Positions 53,107-63,834 of a stretch of DNA of 64,000 nucleotides are shown here, one piece after another (within the stretch, counting starts at the first letter, position 1; each line of letters starts with the position of its first letter). Under the pieces are notes generated by a model that made no database searches, was not told the DNA's origin, and worked only from the letters and a program-made list of their open reading frames with translations. Position numbers and translations under genes: made by a program. The stretch covers positions 11,930,759 to 11,994,758 of the forward strand of contig NC_135559.1 in assembly GCF_964340395.1 (NCBI RefSeq), written 5' to 3'. This stretch comes from Glandiceps talaboti. Lineage: Eukaryota > Hemichordata > Enteropneusta > Spengelidae.

Positions 53107-53147
53107 CCAATCAGAATGCGAGATTGGTGACAGGTGACGTATAAATA
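53107..53147 (+). promoter_or_regulatory. CCAAT/TATA promoter-like segment
   Basis: CCAAT (53107-53111), inverted CCAAT (ATTGG, 53123-53127) and TATAAATA (53140-53147) lie about 100 bp before the ATG at 53248. A related CCAATCAGAGTGCG/TGACGTAT pair occurs at 52566-52615, so the module may be repeat-borne. Confidence 0.5.
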
Positions 53148-53176
53148 GTATTACAATCACTGAATTTTTTTTACAG

Positions 53177-53745
53177 TTAAAATACTTCGTACGTTGTCAG
53201 TTGCCTGTGGTAGATCACTGAGGGGGGTGTTATATTTTTGTATCGCTATGCTTTTGTCCATTCAAGTGTCCGTTGGCAGCAAAATCTTGCGTCCATTTGG
53301 ACTTGTCGATGTTGAAAGTTCCACCAAGGTATGCAGATTGTACGAGGACTTATGTAAAGGTATTCTAAGTTCTGGGGATCGATTTATTCTACCCGAACAG
53401 TACGAACTATGCCGTATTGAGGCTTTGGTGTCACGTGTATATGACGGAAATTTCCAGAGTGTCCCCCTACAAGCAAAACTGGAAGACATAGTGTTAAAGA
53501 TCGTTTTGATCGAAGACTATGACAAAGTGTCACAGCAACCTGTTAAAGATGCCTTCCATGTTCTGATGACTCAAAGACATTCAAAGGTGTGGCCTAAATT
53601 TCATAATTTGGATCGCCCAAACAGACGTTTTGAACTCCACAATGCCATTATCAGGTGGTTGAAAGATCGTAACTTTGGATGGCAAAAGCAGTACCAGTCC
53701 TTGGGAGAACAGTTTGCCAGCGTTCTTGGGAATGTTTATGGTTGA
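53177..53745 (+). CDS. Unrecognised single-exon (or terminal-exon) protein, 165 to about 189 codons
   Basis: The frame is open from a CAG acceptor-like site (53174-53176) to TGA at 53743-53745. The first ATG is at 53248, giving a 165-residue protein. I do not recognise the family. Seen: the segment GVLYFCIAMLLSIQVSV, partly before that ATG, looks like a signal-peptide core or membrane span. After it comes an amphipathic, probably helical protein with Cys residues in KVCRLYEDLCKG and YELC and a basic, aromatic C-terminal part (KVWPKFHNLD, HNAIIRWLKDRNFGWQKQY). Codon use looks coding-like and the frame is far longer than chance ORFs nearby. Two readings compete. One is a TATA-driven intronless gene starting at 53248. 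The other is a last exon joined to an unseen upstream exon through TTTTTTTTACAG, which would keep the hydrophobic core intact. AATAAA follows at 53787. Confidence 0.55.
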
Positions 53746-53786
53746 TCGATACACCAGTTGTGTGTTTCCATACCCCCCCCCCCCCC

Positions 53787-53792
53787 AATAAA
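53787..53792 (+). terminator. Polyadenylation signal AATAAA
   Basis: It lies 42 bp after the stop of the 53177-53745 frame and is followed within 10 bases by an A-run. The A-run could be chance, the cleavage region, or the tail of a retrocopy. Confidence 0.5.
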
Positions 53793-54118
53793 AAATGGAA
53801 AAAAAAAACCCGCATCACCGCATCGTTTTTGAAATTACCTTAGGACGGGAAAGAAAACCTTTTTTTTGGCCTTAGGTGTGGCCACTTTCGCTTTAGAGTT
53901 TGCACACTTTAAGAGAACAAACACAGTGAAATGAAGTACACACCCAAGGCATGCATCAATTTAGGTGCCCATATACACAGGGATTTGTTTCCGGGGTTAT
54001 GTCTCAGAATATTTCTAGCACAATACAATAAAATGGCGATAATATATATCGTTAATATTGACGCATTTATCCAACTATATGAAATGGGTAAAATTACACT
54101 TGTTTCTGTGATCGCGCA

Positions 54119-54163
54119 GGTTCACTCACCGCGTATCAAGTTCTTTCGCGGTGAGTGAACCTA
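54119..54163. repeat. Perfect 16-bp-arm hairpin
   Basis: AGGTTCACTCACCGCG and its exact reverse complement are separated by a 13-base loop. Confidence 0.9.
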
Positions 54164-54180
54164 TATATATTATATCAAAT

Positions 54181-54300
54181 TGAGGAAAGAAAAGTGACAC
54201 GTGTAGGATTCGAACCCACGTCCCCTGAATACTAGCCTTTGTATTCCTCGGTAGGTGAGAAGCCGTACTCATTAACCTATTAGCCTTTCAACCTAAGGAT
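54181..54300 (-). mobile_element. tRNA-related SINE head, copy 1
   Basis: On the minus strand, an A-box-like TAGGTTAATGAG and a B box GGGTTCGAATCC lie about 45 bp apart, followed by ACACGTGTCACTTTTC. The first 32 bp recur at 54452-54484. The acceptor stem does not close well, so it is not called as a functional tRNA. Confidence 0.6.
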
Positions 54301-54451
54301 CTAAATTTGAATTCACACGGACCCTGCCTATGAATCATCAACTTAGAATTCGTAGTACTAAAGCAATGAGGATCAATACATGATGCTACGTTTTTTTTTA
54401 TATTAAATACCAAATAACTACATACACAGATGAAACTCACCCAAAGAAAAC

Positions 54452-54789
<338 letters not shown>

Positions 54790-54891
54790 CCCTCTTCGAG
54801 TTCGAAAGGGGATCTATGTGCCGATATTTACAATAATCGTGTTAGGCTTTTATATTTTATTGCATACTTCCTATAAATCCTAATAATTTTA

Positions 54892-55330
54892 CAAACTAAG
54901 TCAATAGTAAACCACGCAATGACCCGCTTCTTAATGTAGGGTTAGTCATTTAAGGCTACTTGTTAATACCTTGCCACATTTTGTGTCCGGTTTGTGTTCA
55001 GTCACAGTGTTCATTGTCCAGTAATTACCTGGTTTACTATTGACTTAGTTTCCAAAAATTATTTTTCTGTCCAGAATGTGTCCGGTTTGCTATTGACTTA
55101 AATTCCTCAACAATTTTAATGTCGGGAATGTGCCCGTTAGCTGACACTTAGATTTTTGAGAAATATTTATGTCCGGTGTTTGTGGGTTACTTTTTAACTT
55201 TATTTCTGATAAAGTGTCAATGTCCGGTTTGTGCTTTTATATCTATGATAACATTTTAATGTCCTGTTTTTCCCCTGTCACTATTACACTTTAACTCTGA
55301 GAAATGTCCTGTTTTCTACCAGGGGATCCT
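54892..55330. repeat. Inverted repeat plus degenerate 'AATGTCCGG' tandem array
   Basis: AAACTAAGTCAATAGTAAACC (about 54892) is matched inverted by GGTTTACTATTGACTTAGTT (about 55031). From there a roughly 60-bp diverged unit with TGTCCGGTTTGT and a TTGACTTTA-like part repeats about five or six times. Confidence 0.7.
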
Positions 55331-56694
55331 CTGATTGACAGTAATGGAAAATAGCAGTTGTTGCCCGCATTGTGAATGATCATGATTCGACTCGGATAGA
55401 TAGCTCATTCTACTATTAACTTTCTCATGTCACTGTTGAAAATCATAGTAACCTAGCTTTGCACCTTAACAGAACTGAGCTGGTACTCATAATATCTCAC
55501 TTTCTTGGGTTGGATCTACCAAAGTGGAGAAGTTAAACGATTACTGTTGCCACACTAGAAGCCAAGTTTGCACGTACACCTTGCACACTGCACGCTGTTT
55601 ATAAGCAAACCTCAAGCAGTTTAATTTGTTTATATTAAAAAATATATAAAATGATGCAAATTAACCCTATTATGGAATGCTTTAAACCTGCAAATCTTCA
55701 TGCTTTACACTCACCCTTATGTCATGATTTGTATTCTGACAATCCCTAGTACAAGATCTATTCTTAGACCTTGTTGTGCTGTGAAATTGTGTCCTAACGT
55801 AAGAAATCTGGTTTGTGACAAGATGTAGGCTCTATACCTAACAATGAGAATGGATGATATAATCAGCCTCGCAGTCTTGGTATTAAATCGCCATCCATTC
55901 CCATCAACTTCGGAGAGATATAAGAAATGGGTACGTTTGTTCGTACCTGGACTGACTAAATAGTACACGTACTCCTAGTTTGTGTGTGACACTCTCGCGG
56001 TAGTATGAGTGGGTTGGAGAAGGGGAGGGGGTGGGACTCCGAATATGGACAAAATTCAACCAGGTTGTATGGTAGTTGGGTTCAAGGTCTCACAAATTAT
56101 GTGGATGTTATGTTCAGGTTAGAACCCTTCATAGTTCGGAGTCCCAATCCCCTGATATATCACTAATAATCTGTATCATAAATTAATTTTAACAAGGTAA
56201 TAGGTTGGGCACTTAATCAGTTAGTGCTTGTTTGTCTAGCATTCTAATAAATCATCAAGTGTACACAATCTCATATAAATATAAAATTAGTTTCTGTTGG
56301 TATTTGCAAAGGAAAATATTGTTTTATATTAGTGTGCCTTTATCTGTTATGCGATCAACATGTATTCGTTGTCACTGTGTTGAAGTGTGTTAACACTCTG
56401 TTAAGTCGTGTAATGACGTCATCTGTCAAGGCTTATCAACCTGCCCTTATAAAATTTAGAACCTCACGTGGAAGGTTTATGGCCTGCCCTAATGACTGCT
56501 GATCTGTTAGTCTAAAACTGTTTGCTAAACTGTCCGAGTTTATTCGAAAGTTTATCAGCAATAACTATGATTTTCTTTCCTGTTTTTCCCACATTTTCTG
56601 ACATGACGATGCTCTGTTAATAGGGTGAAAGCTAGTCCGCAATTTTGGAAACCCTTTCAGTTGAGGTATTTATGTACGTATACCTAACTGTGTG

Positions 56695-56726
<32 letters not shown>

Positions 56727-56940
56727 GGTGTGTGTGTGTGTGTGTCTGTGCAATTACTAATATTTGTTTATTCTTTGCAATCACAAGCAAATGAGAAATG
56801 TAACTTTCCTCCACTTGAAATTGGGCCATGACGACATCACAAGGTGTACAAAATGTGCCATGATTGGTCAATTTAAGTAGTTGGCAACGCAATTTACAAA
56901 TTGTGACGTTGCTAACTTCTTGTAAATTTTATTGTCCCAT
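55331..56940. other. Intergenic region before the IP3R-like gene
   Basis: No coding similarity was recognised. It contains a (GTGC)n/(GT)n microsatellite at 56692-56745. Confidence 0.55.
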
Positions 56941-56941
56941 T

Positions 56942-56950
56942 TATATAAAA
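56942..56950 (+). promoter_or_regulatory. TATA-like box upstream of the IP3R-like gene
   Basis: TATATAAAA lies about 225 bp before the ATG. An ATTGG (inverted CCAAT) near 56862 and TGTGACGTTGC near 56902 precede it. Upstream ATGs exist in the presumed 5'UTR. Confidence 0.4.
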
Positions 56951-57174
56951 CAGATCGACGTTGTCCTTCAGTTGCCACCTGAGAAATGAACTAGCGCTGC
57001 AGTTCGCAGATCTCGTGACAATGTATGTCATGTGAAAGAACGTTTCTGCCATCAGATTGCTAATATCAACAAACAAATGATTCATTGAAGTTGGTTCAGT
57101 TCATTTTTGTTGTGCATACTTTAAAAAAAGATATTTTAAAAAGTTGATGCGTGAATTTTTAACTTACTGTGACA

Positions 57175-57257
57175 ATGGCCCAAGCCTTGTGTATTGGAGA
57201 TGTGATTAGTCTTTTCTCGGAAGAAGTGTACGGTTATGTGTTTAGTCAGCTTTCAAG
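57175..57257 (+). CDS. IP3R-like exon 1 (start codon)
   Basis: MAQALCIGDVISLFSEEVYG opens at the first ATG with the family's IGDxxSL motif. The donor is GTAAGT, phase 2. Confidence 0.85.
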
Positions 57258-60200
57258 GTAAGTTCATCGACTTTTGCAATTACTTCAACGTGTGAAATCT
57301 TCAAACTCCATGGAATCATTTGTAAATGGACAGTCTAATTCAACTTGTTCACACTGTACCTTCGTTTGAATCTTTTTGACTTTCCGTTTTATTGAGTCCG
57401 TATGTAAATGTTTCATCAGTATGTATCCGACACTGTTACTTTCTCTTTGATAGTTTTTTTTTGCACCAAACAAGTAAAATCATATACGTTACAATACCAC
57501 TGCGTAGTGAACCAAGACACTATTCTCTTCGAGGTGTTTTTGTCGGCCAATAAAAAAAGAGCTAGATATAGTTGTCAAAATTTAGACAGTTCTCCCACAC
57601 ACTGTTTACATGGGCAACTGTACATTTTTTTTGTTATTGATAGTGTGACGGTTTCAATATCACAACGTTTCTCAGTGAATGTATTATATGCCTTTACTTT
57701 ATATGACATTATTATATAAACAACTTACTAATCGGAATTGCTATACAATTATTTTAAAAGTAAAGAGAAGTAAAAGATACTTTTATCATAATTTTGACAA
57801 CTCAGTTCCGCTTTTAGAAATTGTGTATACTTAAAAAAAAAACGATTTTCAATGTACCCTACACAAGGCCATAATTTATTACTCGTTCATATTAAAATCA
57901 AGAGAGTTCCTCTTACAGCACGCCAAATTCGTGTGCGCATTTCATCTGCGCATGATACAAATCAAAAGTTTACCTTAAGTTTGGCCTTTCTTGGTTAAAT
58001 GAAGGAAAATTACGATCATAAATATTGTGCGCGTGCAGTAAACCTTCAAAGTACAAAGTTTTATAAAATTAATATAACACTGGAATTTTGCAAAATCTCA
58101 GATGTTGACATTTCTACTTGTCTGTACTTTTTAAAGACTTCAGAGGAATTTATGCTGCCATGATAGCCTTCACAAAAATTACTTACATTATTTCATTCGT
58201 ACTACGCCTTCGTTGGAAAAATATCAAAATTAATCAAATTTTACCATATTTTGTTTCAAATTATATGAGGTTGCACATTTGGCGAGTTTTGATGACTTAT
58301 GTATTATGTATTGTTGCTATGCATGGAGAAAAGTACCTTACCCCTCCCCCCCCCCCCCGCACTGCCGTTTTCAACCAGTTATTACAAAGCATACATGTTG
58401 AGTTTTGGCTAGTTTAAAATTGAAATCACTGTCAAAAAAACCTCATCAGCCGCCGAATGCGCATTTGAGTTAATGCATGGATATTCGTCATGAATAGCTT
58501 TCATCTAAACGCCAATGGCGGGAAAACGTCTGAATTTCAATTTGACTTTACTGCTGTCATTAACTTTGTCGAATAGTTTAATCAATAAACATTCAATTGT
58601 AGACGGGAGGAGATAAAGCTTCTCCCATAGTATACTAATCAAGATGAAATGTCAGACTTGAAACACCAGCACTCGGGCTAAAAGGGTTATTTGTATACAA
58701 CGCTTTGTTTGCTGCAATATTTTTCAAAAATAAAAAACAATTAAAAAGATAAAAATCAGAAACACACAATTATTTTTCCCCCGCCCGCCATAGCCATAAA
58801 AACTTATGGTAGCTACAGTATGGATATGTCTTGCGAGAATTAGAACGTAATTTTCTTGTCCGGCGTGTGAGGGCGTTGGTGGGTAGGTGACGAAAAGAAC
58901 TTTACCACCCTTCGTGTACATGATTTCCAAGACGGATCTCCCTATAAATAGTCATTCTAAATGTACCCAGCTAGCGCTGTCAAACGTCGTTGTATACGTC
59001 TTGTACTTGTACTTCTATCTGACCCTTGCATCTGACTTGCTTGTTGTGTAGTTTATACCCGAGTTTATACCTCCCTATCCTGGTATAGCTACATTACATT
59101 ACATTACATTACATTACATTACATTACATTACATTACATTACATTACATATATAATGGGGGGGGGGGTCTGTTACATATTAAACTTCATGAATGATATGA
59201 TTGGGAAATTCCATAAACAGCACAATTGAAATCTGTATTTCAGTCTAATTGGCTTATCATTTGCTTCCTGTTTTCTATGTAAAACAAACATGACGTACTG
59301 TAAAACAGGAACTAATCGAGCCTTCTCTTTGAAAGATTAGGGAGCCTTCAGTAATTAAAGAGGGAGAGCCGGCGGAAATCACGCCCGGTCTATGGCATAA
59401 AATATGACCCTCCCCTATAGTCCGGTGTGCTAAAAAGTGACCCTCCCTCCAATTTCCGTTCTCTAAAATATGACCCTCCCCCGTTCAATATTCCAATGAA
59501 ACCCTTTATAATATACTGCATAGTTGTTGGAGATCAAGATTACTAGTCAGGAGGTCCTATGTTTAAATCCCACTTGAGACATGGAATTTTTCTTTTTATA
59601 TATAGTAAGATCCCACCACATTGATAGATTTAAATGCATGTTTTGTTTCTCACAATTAAAACCACAATGAGTTTGTGTTTGTATTAAAGCAATGCCTGCG
59701 TTTGAATTTACTTGGCTGAGCTGAAAACCAGATCTCCCAAAGACAACCTCAGGACCGAGGTCAATATCTCAAGTTCACTCCTCCTCATTATCCCCATTAT
59801 CTTACAATGCTGTTCTCCCTTTAATACTTTGAGACCTGCTCCCCTTGCCTTCTAACACCACAACTAACAATTAATAATTCAATGCATTTCTCTGATATGT
59901 TATGATATTACTTTAAAATGGTGGCAGTGGTGGGATGTGGTAGCAGAAAGATTTCGAACAGGTGGCAGCAGTGTGATCATGCCAAAATCACAAAATAATT
60001 AGTGTTGTAAACATAGAATGCATTTTAGTCTTTTCCAATTTCTGAGTGTTTGTAAATGGGGTAATATCCTGTAGACATATCAAATAAATAAATAAATAAA
60101 TGAATAGTAAATCAAAGTTAGATTTTAAAAAATAAGTCAATTTCAAATTTAACCATCTCCTAATTTCCATTTTCTAAAATATGGCTCGCCCCGAGGACCA

Positions 60201-61464
60201 ATTTGTTAAAGTTGACACAACCTATTCTCCGGCTTTCCCCTTTGTATTTACTCACGGTTCCTCTAAGTTTGAGAATTGAGTTCCTTATTTTACCAAACAC
60301 GGTATAATTTCACAACCAGCTTCACTAAATACCAACGGTGGTTTTAGTGTAGACAGCCTGAGGGCGCTATAACGGTATCGACCCGATCAGTCGAATAGTC
60401 CGCGATTGGAATGTCACCGGGGAATGTCCACATAAGGTACGCCGTGACGTGACGGGGCGCCCTCAAACATCGGCCAACTCCGAACGTTACGACGTATCTT
60501 ATAGTCTAGTCCACACGCTGCAGTGACTCTGAAATATTGTGTTTGAATGATTGACGTTAGGCCATGCTCTCGGTGAAAGTGATACCAATTTATTTGAATA
60601 GACTGAAATAGGATATGACTTACTATTCACAGCTTTACATCTTTCCAAACAATTATTAAATAGATGGACTAACGAGTTGACCCCCGGTTGACCTAGATGT
60701 GTTTGTTTGTTCTTTCCAGTGCAGCCTATAACGCATTATTTGTGGCGCCGAGGCAAGACAGCAGAGCTACAATTTGTACAAATGTGACTACACCAAACCT
60801 TCTTAATCCACAAGGTAAGAATAAAAGGTGCATTTTGAAAGGAACGGCTCTATCCAATTGCCTGTAGACAATCATTCAATGGTAAAATCTAACAAAACGT
60901 TGTTCATGTTTCGAACTATGACGTCACAATGTCTTTTTTCCTCTTGACCCAAGATGTCGTCTGCCAACGTCTGCAAAGAATTGATATCATGATTCGAGCC
61001 GATATCAACGACCACCATGTACATATATTATCGATATTCTACTGTGAACATTTGCTAAAAGAAACCTTAATAGTTCTAGCAATGCTAGCATAAATTATTA
61101 AAATAACAGTCAAAATACTGTCAAAACAAATCTAAGATAAACTGTGTAGCTAGGCTTTGTTCTGTGGATTAGTTGCTTTGAATTTTCACACCACAAGACC
61201 AAAATTAATCTGTAAAATTATGTTTGTGTATCTGCTTCATAATATTTTTAATGATTTATAATGTCACCCATCTCCACGTGCAGGTATGTATTGAAAAATG
61301 ACTTGGTCGTTTTGTTTTGTATTTCAATGATTTAGTTATTAATGTTTAATAATTTTTAATGTCAAAAAATAGTACCCTTAATTTTCATTTTGCTGAAAGT
61401 ATACTTTCTATTGCACTGTTATATGTTTCACGTTTACGCACGTGCACACACACGCGCGCGCGCG

Positions 61465-61495
<31 letters not shown>

Positions 61496-63834
61496 ATATA
61501 TACATCCATTGATTGATGACATTTTCGTTTCTTGCAGTGTCACTATTTCATGTTGTGATCCAGAATAGGTACAAAGCCCAGGCAAGATATCGTGAAACAA
61601 AGTAAGTACTCTACTGATACTTTGTTTTGTGCTATGTAGATGGCAACCTCACATAAATTAACATTTGGCTTCAGGTTCCAAAATGTATTACATCATAGAC
61701 ATCATTTTGCATGATTACATGGATAGCATGGTTTCTGTGTGTGCATGATACTTTAACAAACTGAACTGTCATGTTCCTTTCCAACACTTGACACTCCTAC
61801 ATACCTTTTTTGTATCAATTAAATATTTACATAGAGCAATCATAATGAATTTATGAAGAGTTATTTTACTAAGTTGTTATTTAATTTCCATTTCAGGAAC
61901 ACCACAAATGATGACAAGACTATTGCTACCAAATTGAAGGTATGTAAATGGCTAATGTCTTTTTTATGCTATCTACAAATAAATTTGAAAGGAAATGTTC
62001 GCACCAATGTACACCATTGCTCCCCCCTAAATTATAATACACTGTTTATTGCTATGTCAATAGTAGATGTTCAGAAAACACCTTCGTATGACCGAGTTTC
62101 ACATTATTTCTCTCTGGTAAAGCTTTTGGCCTTGTAGTAAAGATTATTCAAAGTGGTAAGAAATTGACGAATACACACTGACAAAGAACATCTTTTACTC
62201 ATTTCTGTCATAGCTACATGTCTTCAGTTGTGTTTTAGCATGTAATTTCTCTTGAGATGCTTAAAGTTTGGTTCTCCATTAACTATGCATAATGCTTTCA
62301 GTGATGTTGTATGTTTGATTATAGAATGCATCTGATGCAGAACAACATGATAACGAAAAAGAGCAGAGAAGACACTTTGGCAGGCCTGTCAAATATGGTC
62401 AGGTTGTACAGGTAAGGCAATGCGAGTAATGTACGGCGTTTTGCCAGCCATTTATGTATCAGCCAAATCATGATTGCCAGCATCTCCTCCAGAGAACACT
62501 ATATTATATACATTCCTAAGACACCCACTAATTAACCATATACAACTATTAAAGTAGGTGTATAGAATGTTGAAATACTTGGAAATATCCGTAAAAATGG
62601 ATAGTCAAATATTTTGCATTCACTTATGATCGTTGAAGTTGTGGAAAGGCCTTTGTTGTGGTAACGACATATGCTGTGCAGTGTTTATTGGGATCAAGTA
62701 ACTATAGAGTGACTGATATCCATCGTGACATTTGAAAACAGTTATGTCATCAGCATTATTATCACTCTGTTTCAGCTGAGACATCAGTTCACTGGTAAAT
62801 ACATCCATGGCAGAACTGAGAGTACTTCTAGATTAGAGCACAGTAACATGCAGGTATGTAAATTTGTCTACTTTGTCTATTATTAGGGCTAATCTCAGTG
62901 TTATTTAAATGTAGTTGTAAAAGTATTTCTCTTTTATAAAATTCCATTAAATTAAATTTCGGTTAAACGTAACCATTCCCAATAATACATTATTTAATGA
63001 CTGAAAATGCTGTAAATGTACATGTTTTATTTCAGATGTCTTATTTGAGCAAATTGTCACCCATTAAACTAAGAAGATGTCATTTAACATTGATCTTGTA
63101 GGTCGAGCTTCTTGACTTTAATGACAAAAGTGCCCAGTTTAAGATCATGCCAAGGTATAAAGTAAAGTCCGAAGGTGACATGGTAAGTGTTCAAAGTTAA
63201 ATTTCAACATTTTGTATAGACACGTTTATTATTTTATTTTGGGAGAAATTGCAAACAGCACTTCTTTATAGAAAGAATAAGATATTATGGTCATGAAATG
63301 TGAATACTGTGGTGCCTTTACTTCTGGAATACTAAGACAGACACATGCTATAGCTATAATTGTGATATATGTAATGGGTTATACAAGTGGGTGATAGCAG
63401 TGCCTTCATGATGCATATATTATTACCCTCTTATCAAAGGGACTGTGTACACTTGTTCCCGACAGTGTTACACTGCACTCCAATATTTAATCGTCAACAT
63501 CCATTTGTAGATTAATTCGCATATGTCATATTATTAGTTTGTCGTAGCCTCAGTACTTTCAAAAGTGATGAGATCTAATAATTTATTATAATTGTGTAAC
63601 CTAAGCATTGGATATGGTTTGGTGATTGTAAGTGTGACTATTGTTGCCCAGCAAAAGAATGCCAAAGCATATGAAATCACAAATAATTTGCTTGTAAGTG
63701 CTTGAACATTTTGCCTTGTTAATTCCACAGGTGCTCATTGATGATCAGATGGTATTAGAGAGTGTAGAATCTCCTGGCCAATATTTGCATGTCAGTAAGC
63801 ATACCTTTGGAGACAGATCTGTCAATTTCTCTGC
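57175..63834 (+). CDS. Divergent inositol 1,4,5-trisphosphate receptor-like protein, N-terminal part (gene span, 8 exons, partial)
   Basis: Exons: 57175-57257, 60720-60814, 61538-61601, 61897-61939, 62325-62411, 62776-62853, 63102-63182 and 63731-63834 (continues right). All joins are in phase. Seen: LCIGDVISLF matches the opening LYIGDIVSLY of IP3 receptors. LFHVVIQNRYKAQARY matches their LFKVCPMNRYSAQKQF. HFGRPVKYGQVVQLRHQFTGKYI matches [23 protein letters not shown] (given here as short aligned blocks). MVLIDDQMVLESVESPGQYL fits the next MIR-type repeat. Known: this region is the suppressor domain and first beta-trefoil of IP3R/RyR channels of the ER membrane. The segment between the first two blocks is short and unlike canonical ITPR, and overall identity is low, so this is probably a divergent paralogue (for example an IP3R-B-type protein) rather than ITPR1-3. 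The IP3-binding core and channel domain are outside the window, so channel function is inferred only. Confidence 0.85.
59091..59149. repeat. (ACATT)n pentanucleotide microsatellite
   Basis: About 12 perfect copies. Confidence 0.97.
59341..60261. mobile_element. About 920-bp non-autonomous DNA transposon, diverged TIRs
   Basis: GGAGCCTTCAGTAATTAAAG and GAGAGCCGGCGG at the left match, inverted and imperfectly, CTCCGGCTTTCCCCTTTG and TATTTACTCACGGTTCC at the right. Internal ATATGACCCTCCCC-type motifs repeat near the ends. No transposase ORF. Confidence 0.6.
60720..60814 (+). CDS. IP3R-like exon 2
   Basis: Acceptor TTTCCAG, phase 2 in, phase 1 out, donor GTAAGA. It encodes AAYNALFVAPRQDSR and NLLNPQ. 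A second AG three bases on (TGCAG) gives a NAGNAG-like alternative acceptor. Confidence 0.8.
61439..61500. repeat. (AC)n(GC)n(AC)n microsatellite
   Basis: CG/AC alternating tract about 40 bp before IP3R-like exon 3; alternating purine-pyrimidine sequence able to adopt Z-DNA. Confidence 0.93.
61538..61601 (+). CDS. IP3R-like exon 3 (NRYKAQ motif)
   Basis: Encodes SLFHVVIQNRYKAQARY, the counterpart of the IP3R LFKVCPMNRYSAQ block. Phase 1 in, phase 2 out. A (AC)n/(GC)n run lies just upstream at 61439-61500. Confidence 0.88.
61897..61939 (+). CDS. IP3R-like exon 4 (43 bp)
   Basis: A small exon, phase 2 in and phase 0 out, encoding NTTNDDKTIATKLK with donor GTATGT. It lies in the variable loop before the first beta-trefoil. 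Confidence 0.72.
62325..62411 (+). CDS. IP3R-like exon 5
   Basis: In phase 0 on both sides. An acidic/basic stretch is followed by FGRPVKYGQVVQ, matching the [11 protein letters not shown] block of IP3 receptors. Confidence 0.88.
62776..62853 (+). CDS. IP3R-like exon 6
   Basis: In phase 0 on both sides, encoding LRHQFTGKYIHGRTE (MIR-type LxHxxSxKYL motif), donor GTATGT. Confidence 0.88.
63102..63182 (+). CDS. IP3R-like exon 7
   Basis: In phase 0, encoding VELLDFNDKSAQFKIMPRYK and VKSEGDM, aligned with the IP3R WFYIQPFYKLRSIGD region. Confidence 0.87.
63731..63834 (+). CDS. IP3R-like exon 8 (last in window)
   Basis: Phase 0 in, phase 2 out, donor GTAAGT. VLIDDQMVLESVESPGQYLH aligns with the IP3R VVIGDKVVLNPVNAGQPLH repeat. 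The next exon is outside the window. Confidence 0.88.

Larger units (their letters stand above)
57258..60719 (+). other. IP3R-like intron 1 (3.5 kb)
   Basis: No extra exon was recognised. It contains a C-run (about 58345-58357), an (ACATT)n run (59091-59149), a G-run (about 59157-59167) and the inverted-repeat element 59341-60261. Confidence 0.7.

Noticed and set aside
53194-53247. TTG start for the orphan protein
   Set aside because: Eukaryotic initiation at TTG is unlikely; either ATG 53248 or an upstream exon is preferred.
54195-54290. Functional tRNA gene on the minus strand
   Set aside because: A and B boxes are present but no good acceptor stem closes, and part of the sequence is repeated nearby; it is better explained as a SINE head.
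56690-56750. Possible functional Z-DNA regulatory element
   Set aside because: The GTGC/GT run is an ordinary microsatellite; nothing else supports a regulatory role.
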